Below, piece after piece: positions 56,627 through 64,000 of a stretch of DNA of 64,000 bases. A program made the translations under genes and the position numbers. Position 1 is the stretch's first letter, and every line of letters starts with the position of its first letter. Source of the DNA: Lineolata rhizophorae (lineage: Eukaryota; Ascomycota; Dothideomycetes; Lineolatales; Lineolataceae); the NCBI GenBank assembly GCA_010093515.1, contig MU001673.1, positions 1,311,320-1,375,319 on the forward strand, read 5' to 3'. The notes below the pieces were generated by a model that searched no databases, was not told where the DNA came from, and was given only the letters and a program-made list of their open reading frames with translations.

Positions 56627-58888
56627 CTACCATTCTTCCGCAATCTTTTTCATTTCGGCCCATGCATCTGATTGTAGTGATCCTGCTTTGACAGCTTCCT
56701 TGAGTGCGTCAAGCCGCTCGTACTTCTCATTGTCCATTGACTTCTTCAGTACTTTAAGTAGCTTTGGCACGAATTGCCCTGTGGCGTACACAAGACCATC
56801 GTGACGTTTGCTTAACAGCACAACCATCAACGTCAGAAACAGCTTCGGCGCGTCTGTATCGCTATTCATGCTTCTTATCATGTCATGGATTAATGATTCC
56901 TTTCCCTCTACTAGGTCAGCTTCGTTTGGCGCTTTGACGTGTAGTTTTGCAGCAAAATGATCGTGTAATTTGTGAAGAGCTTGCAGATCCACTGATACGT
57001 CGCCGTTGCGGGTTTTCGAGCACTCTTTCACTCCAGCGCGCAGCTTCTCAGTCTGTTTCCTCGCCGTCGCACTTCGAAGGAGCCTTTTAGCAGCAACTTT
57101 GTTGATGTGATCGGGAATCATGTCCTTTGTTACGTAGGTAAATAGTAACTCCTTCAGCTGCGTTTGAAGCTTTGGCTCTGCATCTATCGTGGTAAGGCCT
57201 TGTTCGTAGAGTCGTAGTCGAAGGAGCACTCTGTCGCGCCAGAAGATAGCGAGTTGGGTATCCGCTTCCGCTTCCAACTCTGAAATCTGCTTTCGGAAAC
57301 AGCTTTTGATTCCCGTTTCCAGTTCTTGAGTAGAGACTTGTTGGACAATTGCCATGGGGAGGTTTAGTGTGTTTGCAACGCTCTCCATTATCTGTTCGAT
57401 GTTGATTGTACACTCTGTGCTGGTTTTTGGTGGGGCCTGGTCCCATTGTTCGTGCGCCTGCTGTATGGTTGCATCAAAAAGGCGCTGTGGCGCTTGATTG
57501 AACTGGTCTTTGCGGGTGAAGAAGGGATATATCTCTTCAATACCGGTTGTATCCGCGTCCGTGCCTAAAAACTCTTCGATCTTGTGACCAATTACTTCAA
57601 AGACCCTTTGTTTCCAGTCCTCTGGTATCGGATCCAGGAGATTCTTGGGGCATGTGTCAGTTATATCGACTAACCTGGAAGAATGGAATAAACTTACAGC
57701 GAGATTTGCAAACCCTTTTTCAGCAACTTCGACTCTGCATTCCTCAACAGCGTTGTCGAACCATGCCCGCGACACAATCGAATCCCCAAGGAATATGGTG
57801 TCCTTCGCTCGACTCGACAGGTAGTCCCATATGTCCTCTTCTGGAGTTCTAAACAGGTCATCGAAAGTAGACTTCAGGTAGTTCACTGTACAGAAAACCA
57901 TTTCGCCGGAACCAAGTTTGTCGAACAAGCTATTGAGTTCTTTCTCAAGATAGGTTTTCGGGACAAACCTGGGAAATTCGGTATCCATCTCCTCGACGCT
58001 GCCGTAACCTTTGAACTCTTCTTTTTCTGCCTGCAGTTCCTTGGCGACTAGAAGAACTAACTCTTTGAAAACTTCGGATTCGGGATCTTCAGTATGGTAT
58101 GAAAGAGTTTTTGGCCTATAAAGTGTTATTAGTTGGATATTTAGACGTGTCGATCTCCATAGTACCCACGTAGCGATCTCATGTGCCTCTACCATGGTGT
58201 TTGCAATGAATGCTTTAAGTGTTTCGATGAAATTTTCCTTAATGAAGTAGTCTGCTGGGTCGCCCCGGAAATTCCGCATATAATAATTGAATCTGCCATC
58301 AGTGTCGAGTTCTGGGGCAACTCTGGCACGCAGACTGTTCTCGTTTAAGTTGTACTGTCTCGCTACTGAAGCGTGAGACCTCACGGTACGGTTCAACTGT
58401 TCGTTGATACGCTGTATAATCGAATCTTCTTCGGACCTGTAACGGTTAGGGAATAGGTCTACAACTTCTGGAATTTTGTAGTGCAAATGGGAATCTACCG
58501 ACCTTGAAAGAACAATATCGGGATCTTGACCGCGAAGGATTGGCGGTGAGAGACGGTGTAGATAAATAGAGATAGAGATAGTTGGCAGACTGATTTCTCT
58601 AGCTAACTCACTGAGTCTCAGCCGACCATCTGAAGAAAACGGACTAGAATCAGCAATTTGCAGAAGCATGTGAACAACCCATTGTGACCATCGGGCCGGC
58701 GTGCAAGACCTTATAGGGAATGTAACTTAAACTATACCTGAACTGGATAACTTTTCTTCAAGATACTGTGGAATCCAAGAGGTCTTCACAAAAGCATTTT
58801 GGGAAGTGTTTGGTGTTAGATCTCGCGATGTAGGCGGGAAGGTCGAAAAAATTTCTTGCAAGTCGATAGGAGAGAACATGTCCTCCAT
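56627..58888 (-). CDS. UFL1-like protein (E3 UFM1-protein ligase 1 family)
   Basis: Proposed exons 58767-58888 and 56627-58709 (minus strand) give 734 residues. The long second exon has features I align by eye with UFL1. One is GRLRLSELAREISLPTISIS, against the winged-helix segment GRVNIVDLQQVINVD. Another is IIQRINEQLNRTVRSHASVA with RQYNLNENSLRARV, against the next winged helix. FVPKTYLEKELNSLFDKLG begins the region that matches FVPDIY in UFL1, and SSRAKDTIFLGDSIVS follows like KKRYKTTQLLFLKAACVG. The C-terminus (LFLTLMVVLLSKRH, ATGQFVPKLLKVL) parallels the UFL1 end. UFL1 attaches UFM1 to ribosomal uL24 at the ER, with DDRGK1. Similarity is patchy, and a fungal-specific scaffold is the alternative. 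The first exon (MEDMFSPIDLQEIF) and its donor (gtatct) were chosen for phase; the frame stays open further upstream. Confidence 0.55.
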
Positions 58889-59380
58889 TTTCGCCCCACT
58901 AGGGGCTTGCCTAATAGCAAGTCGAATCTTGCTGTTCTGGCATCCGAAGTTGTAGGCTCTAAGTTCAGCTGGGGAAAAGGCGTTGGTCGTTTGACCAATG
59001 TCTCCGGAATAGCGAAGGGGCTGGTTCGTCTGCCAGTCGCCAAGTGAAAAGCCGCCTCAAACTGCACATAAAATAGAAGAACAAATCTCAAGCAACAGGG
59101 CTCATCGATAGGATAATTTGCTGCTGAGACGAATTTTTGATTTCTAGAAAAACGCCTCGGGATCCCGTGCTGACGTGGATGGTTGTAGGAGGAGGTCAGG
59201 TTAGCACAGAACGCGAGGAAGAATTATAACGGTGCCACGCTAAAGCGCGATAATATCGCTTGGCCCTGCAAGCCATAGGGCTGCACGGATCACGACGGAG
59301 CGAAAGACCAGTTCCTATCACGCGCAACTCCTCCAGCCACCCGGGCGTCATCACCTTCGCACCCGCCAAACCATTCCATA
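58889..59380. promoter_or_regulatory. Bidirectional promoter between the UFL1-like gene and mitochondrial uS14m
   Basis: 492 bases between divergent starts. The UFL1-like frame is open upstream to about 58985, where ttttccccag could be a splice acceptor, so a further 5' exon may lie here. Confidence 0.45.
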
Positions 59381-59949
59381 ATGGCACCATTCCGGGCGAA
59401 GAAGCTCGATTTGGGCTGCTTCGTCAATGTCATGACGATGCGCGATCACACGAAGCGCAAGGTATTCGCCGAGAACGAGGTCGAACGGTGAGGGCCGCTT
59501 CCTTTCCCCGTATCCATTTTTGTCACCTCATGCTCGCCCGGTAATTGCAAGAATACGTACATGGTAGCCGGGTCTAATGGGATTGCTGGCTGACGACTGC
59601 GGATCTCGCTAGGCAAGCGCTGCGATACATTACACGGAACACGACCCTCCCTCAGCGTGTGCGCGCACAGGCGCAGCTACAACTCACTCAGATGAACTGC
59701 TATACGCGGTACACGCAGATCAAGAACCGGTGTGTGATGGGTGGCAAGGGGCGTGGCGTGTTGAAGGATTTCAGAATGTCAAGGGTAAGCATGACTTTCG
59801 CGGATTGCCTGGGCGGCTTTGGCACTCTGTTCTATCACATGAACCCCGGAAGAATATTTTGTGCTAATTGGGCTTGCCATATACAGTTTCAGTTCAGAAT
59901 AAATGCTTTGCGCGCCAATCTTCCGGGGGTAAAGAAAGCGAACTGGTAG
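59381..59949 (+). CDS. mrp2: Mitochondrial small-subunit ribosomal protein uS14m (Mrp2)
   Basis: Exons 59381-59487, 59613-59784 and 59887-59949 give 113 residues, the expected length. It starts MAPFRAKKLDLGCFVNVM, then RDHTKRKVFAENEVERQALR (spliced), YITRNTTLPQRVRAQAQLQL, NRCVMGGKGRGVLKDFRMSR and the invariant end RINALRANLPGVKKANW. This is the bacterial S14 family without its zinc cysteines, imported into mitochondria. Splice sites are all canonical. Confidence 0.97.
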
Positions 59950-60446
59950 ACCGGTGTTGCGCGAGGGCTCGCAAACAATGGACCTTTGACGACGAGATAT
60001 CCGCTTCTTGTATATGATGCCGTTGAGATGTGTGATTAGATCAGGGTAGGGTTAACTGGTGGAGCGTTTGAGCACTTCGGTTGTATGCGTGTGCCGGGCG
60101 TCTAGTTGCTAAATTGTAATATTAGCATCACGGCGTTTGCCATATCACCTAGAGAAAGCGCAGATTGGACCATGGCCGAGTCTTTGTTCAGGTAGCGGGA
60201 TGTGCACTCTGGAGTGAATTTCAGATCGGCCCTTGGCGGCAGCTGCAAATCGCAATTTTGGACAAACGAGGTGCTTGCTGTCTGAGGAAAATCTTGACAC
60301 AAACAGTACGGCCCGTTTACCTTCAATCTTCGCTAACTCTACAATCTACCTTAAACAGCCTGCTCCGACCTTCCGTCTGCCCTCCACCGCGCAGCCCTCT
60401 AAAGCATCACCCCATCTATTCGCTCGCAGAGCGGTAGATCGTCGCT
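59950..60446. other. Intergenic region between uS14m and the Arb2 gene
   Basis: Tandem genes; nothing recognised beyond presumed 3' and 5' flanks. A pyrimidine-rich leader precedes the next ATG. Confidence 0.45.
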
Positions 60447-62525
60447 ATGTTCCGGCGCCTCGACGAGGGTCTTCCTGAAGACGCCGAGCAAGTCGGTAGC
60501 TTCAAAGATCTCGGGTAGGTTTGCATGCCACTAGTCACGCTTGTTCTCTTGCCCTTCTGCTCCTTGCTAATTTACCACTCAGATTTTTCGTTACCGAGAC
60601 GGGCCATATCCGAAATATCGAGCGCCCGCACGAGGACTTCTACTACTTCCACACTACCAATGAGCGGTTCAACGAAGTCCGCTGCGAGTCTCTCCACGGT
60701 ACTCTCTCTTCTTTCCTTTGTGGTATTCGCGTTTTAATAGATCAAACTGACGCCATCATACTAGCTTGCACCCGGCGTAAAGTCCTGAACCGTCTCGCTA
60801 AGCTAGACGTCTACCCGATCTTCCTGCCATCGCTCTCGACGAGTAAACCGCAATCGGGGCCGTACGTCCCTATCTTAGCGACACCGCCAAAGACGCTCAA
60901 GACAAAGAAGAGAGTTTTCATCGTCGTCAATGACACGTACCAGGATTTGGGCATCTGGTCGTACCGGTCGCTCGTGCGCGAGGCGGGCCTAGAAGGCGGA
61001 TCGGCCATCTCGCTTGTTCGAGAGCTGCTTCAGCGTTCTGTGCCGGACTCCGTCTTGCATGGGGCCGATGGGGATGGCACCGAGCGGCGTGGTGCTGATG
61101 GTCAGGCCACTACCAATGGAGATGGCGGAGGCTTCGAGCACGGCAAGAAAGATGAATCGGGACCGAAGGCGAAGGAGAAGGTGACTATGCTGCACCAGGA
61201 TGCTCCTGGAATTATCATCCTGAACCCGGGCCAGCTTTTGTATTCGCCGTCTATGCACAAAGCCATGACTCGCGCTTCCTGGCACGGCCGGCCGCGTAAG
61301 TCAGCCGTGCATCCGCCAGTTTTGATCGACCAGGAACACAATACGGTGCCTGGCAACCGCAACCCGAGTGAGCACGTGCAATTCGTTTTTGAGAACATTG
61401 TAAAGAATCCGGAGTTTGTTTCCTCAGATGCTGAGCTTTACGTGGTTGCCCTTGGTGGTTCCTCCGAGGTCTTGACGGAGTACCTGGGAACGGAGAAAAG
61501 TGAGTGATTCCTGCTGTGCTTATTTATGACCAAGAAACCTTCATTGCTAAAGCATACTTATAGCCGGTCTGGCCAACGAACGCTTCGCTGCCGTCGCCTT
61601 CACTATGACCCATGCTGCCGCACTCGTGGACGACAACCATCCAATCGCTCCATTCCTCGCCAAGCGCTCTCGCATCTGGATTACTTCTCAAGCTCCCGTC
61701 GGTTACTGCCTCAATGTCCCCAAGATCCTTAAACCTTCGGATCCCACTCAAGAACCGACCATCGATGTTAAAGATCACGCTACCACGCCAGTGGAAGACG
61801 TCACCGTCTCTGCTCCGACCTTCTCGGCCGGGTGGCAAGTGCACTCAGAGAACATCTTCTCGTACACGCATAAGCACATCCTGGATTGGCTTGAGGCCGT
61901 CGCTGTGCGCTCGTTCGGGTACAACAATGCTCACGAGGGTCTCACTGTCCAGTGGACTATAGCGGATGTGGAAGCGCTGGACAAGGAGAATGCGCGGCAG
62001 GCGGCTGAGGAGGAAGCACGTATGAAGGAGAGTAAGGATTGCAATGTGGATAAGGACAAGTGCAAAGAAGAGGAGCCCCTGATTGCGAAGCCAGGCGATG
62101 TCTTCACGGCGGCAGGAATGGTGCCGGCCGGTGAGACGAAACCGAAGCTGTTGGGCGTCAAGATTAATCAGCAGGAAATTGATGAGACCGTCAAGGAGGT
62201 CATGAAGAGTGAGAAGGAAGTTGAAAAGGTCCAGGCGCCGGAATCACAGCCTAAGTTTAAGCGTGCAAGTGCGACCAAGGTTAAAATTGCAGGTGTGGAG
62301 GTTGACCGCGACTTGGCCGCCAAGGCGGGCTTTGGGAGATTAGCAGGTGCGGAGGGATGTGAGGGTGGGAACGGAACCGGCGAGGACATTCTTGATGTGG
62401 TGGAGGCCCAGATGAAGGGGCTGAGCGTGAACCATACAACGAAGAACGGAATGGACGGCGGTGAGACAGAGTTGGCCAAGTCCAAACAAAAGCTTAAGGT
62501 GGAGGATGTTGTGGAAGCAAAGTGA
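60447..62525 (+). CDS. Arb2-domain protein (Argonaute-binding / HDAC-associated fold)
   Basis: Exons 60447-60514, 60583-60698, 60765-61499 and 61564-62525 give 626 residues. It begins MFRRLDEGLPEDAEQVGSFK; the first splice gives LGFFVTETGHIRNIE. The Arb2 domain continues with DFYYFHTTNERFNEVRCESL, FIVVNDTYQDLGIWSYRSL, GGSAISLVRELLQ, GIIILNPGQLLYSPSMHKAM and VFENIVKNPEFV, ending near YLGTEKT and FAAVAFTMTHA. The last third is charged and disordered. In S. pombe, Arb2 works with Arb1 and Ago1 in the siRNA chaperone complex, and an Arb2 domain is fused to the Clr3/Hda1 deacetylase. Whether this gene acts in RNAi or in histone deacetylation cannot be told from sequence. Confidence 0.87.
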
Positions 62526-63071
62526 TTGAAGCTCAGCTTGGGCTTTAGCAACGGTGAAGATCTCAATCGAGAGCGCTTGCGGAGGGGCTGTGGATGCAGT
62601 GACGCATGGGGTATATCCTGGCTAGGGAACTTAGTTCCTGCCGAACATACCTCATGATTTTTCCTTTTAGTCTTTACCATAGGACTCACTTCTGTGTAGT
62701 GGGATACTAAAATTGATTGATGAATAGTTCGTGGTGCAGTTGTGTTTTTGAGCGAGAGCTTGTCATTTGTGGATCCGCGTCCTACCTCAGTTTTCCAGGC
62801 GCGGCACTTCTAGAGCTATTAAAACTGTAAAGAAGCCGCTCCCCGCCAATGTTATAGCCTATTACGAGTCATGGGTTTAGAGAAAGTACTTTGCGATGCA
62901 CCTACATTATTGGCTTGTGATAGTGTCACGTGATAGACGATCAATGGGTTAGATAACGTAATCCGTCCCACCGCTCACTGCCCTCCACAATTTTCGGTCG
63001 GACGCCAAGACTTCAGGTCTTCAGAAACCTCACATTCGCCTCGAGACGCGAGAGCGTCCCTAATCGCCACC
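62526..63071. other. Intergenic region between the Arb2 and nsa2 genes
   Basis: Tandem genes. No coding potential recognised; holds the 3' flank of the Arb2 gene and the nsa2 promoter. Confidence 0.45.
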
Positions 63072-64000
63072 ATGCCTCAAAACGAGTATATTGAGCGGTT
63101 TCAGAAGCAACATGGCCGGCGGTATGCCCTCCTAACTAATTTGTGCCTCTCCGACGTTTTCTAGGAGAGAACGATTGGATGGGATCGATGACTGACATGG
63201 CATTGTCTACGTATCCAGGCTCGACTACGAGGAGCGCAAGCGGAAGCGCCTCGCGCGCGAGTCGCACAAGCAGTCAGCGGATGCGCAGAATCTGCGCGGG
63301 CTGCGCGCCAAGATGTATCAGCAGAAGCGGCACAAGGAGAAGATAGCGATGAAGAAGGCGATCAAGGCGCACGAGGAGCGGGACGTGAAGGGGTCGGGCG
63401 CCGGGGACAAAGACGACGGACAGCCGCTGCCGCAGTACCTTATGGACCGGTCCGATCAGACGCGCGCGAAGGCGTTGTCGTCGGCCATCAAGAACAAGCG
63501 CGCGGAGAAGGCCGCGAAGTTCCAGGTGCCGCTGCCGAAGGTTAAAGGAATTAGCGAGGAGGAGATGTTTAAGGTGGTGAAGACGGGCAAAAAGACAAGC
63601 AAGAAGGCGTGGAAGAGGATGATCACGAAGCCGACTTTCGTCGGGCCGGATTTTACGCGTAGGCCGGTTAAGTACGAGCGGTTTATCAGGCCGATGTGAG
63701 TTCGCTTGATGCCTTTAGCTTTTAGACCTATCATGGCGACCAACTAATGTGTCACTCATATAGGGGTCTTCGTTATAAGAAGGCGAACGTTACGCATCCC
63801 GAGCTAGGCGTTACAGTACAGCTGCCAATCATTTCGGTCAAGAAGAACCCGCAGAGCCCTATGTATACCCAATTGGGCGTTCTTACTAAGGGTACTATCG
63901 TGTAAGTCAAATGTAGACGCAAGAGCATGGATGTTGAACAGCGGGCTAATGAGCATCATCAGCGAGGTCAACGTCTCTGAGCTAGGTCTTGTAACGGCTG
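63072..64000 (+). CDS. nsa2: Nsa2, 60S ribosome biogenesis factor (cut by window end)
   Basis: Exons 63072-63121, 63219-63695, 63764-63901 and 63963 onward; the gene runs off the right edge. It begins [17 protein letters not shown], and splicing gives [73 protein letters not shown] and [41 protein letters not shown] leads into [11 protein letters not shown] in the last visible exon. The family is about 260 residues and roughly 35-40 are missing here. Nsa2 joins pre-60S particles in the nucleolus and is needed for 27SB pre-rRNA processing. Confidence 0.97.

Overview
The window is chromosomal DNA from a filamentous ascomycete (Pezizomycotina). The evidence is many short introns (about 50-120 nt, GT-AG, CTNAN-type branch sites), a fungal-type ATP sulfurylase with an APS-kinase-like tail, a Dfg5/Dcw1-type GH76 cell-wall enzyme and a fungal ankyrin/STAND-type gene. 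I cannot fix the class or genus. All gene models come from reading exons and splice phases by eye; in every complete multi-exon model the summed coding length is a multiple of three.

Layout. 1-5.1 kb is gene-poor and holds one interrupted ankyrin-repeat gene. 5.1-27.5 kb is a GC-rich housekeeping block: an ISA1-like Fe-S assembly factor, a PDCD5-like protein, a Sec2-type Rab GEF, ATP sulfurylase, PAPS reductase, a ketopantoate-reductase-like enzyme, a GH76 Dfg5-like mannosidase/transglycosylase, flavohemoglobin and GDP-mannose pyrophosphorylase. 27.5-33.4 kb is sparse, with a small double-stranded-RNA-binding-like protein between two long gene-free stretches. 33.4-37.8 kb holds a Dabb stress protein, the farnesyltransferase beta subunit and a cupin. 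38.6-64 kb is compact and has more A/T at third codon positions: a YTH-domain m6A-reader-like protein, Utp7, Coq4, Tsr1, a GNAT acetyltransferase, Etp1/BRAP2, Ncs6/Ctu1, a SET-domain methyltransferase, a UFL1-like protein, mitochondrial uS14m, an Arb2-domain protein and Nsa2 (cut by the window end).

How the genes relate. ATP sulfurylase and PAPS reductase sit head to tail and catalyse two steps of sulfate assimilation. GDP-mannose pyrophosphorylase and the GH76 enzyme both serve mannan and cell-wall biology. Utp7, Tsr1 and Nsa2 are ribosome-assembly factors in the right-hand block. YTH, Arb2, the dsRBD-like protein and Ncs6 are RNA-related but show no sign of forming one cluster.

I saw no intact transposon, viral remnant, CRISPR array, rRNA or convincing tRNA. 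The points most worth following are the UFL1-like protein in an ascomycete, an 11-nt microexon in the PDCD5-like gene, a start-stop ATGTAA directly abutting the YTH start codon, and the short dsRBD-like protein of unclear role.
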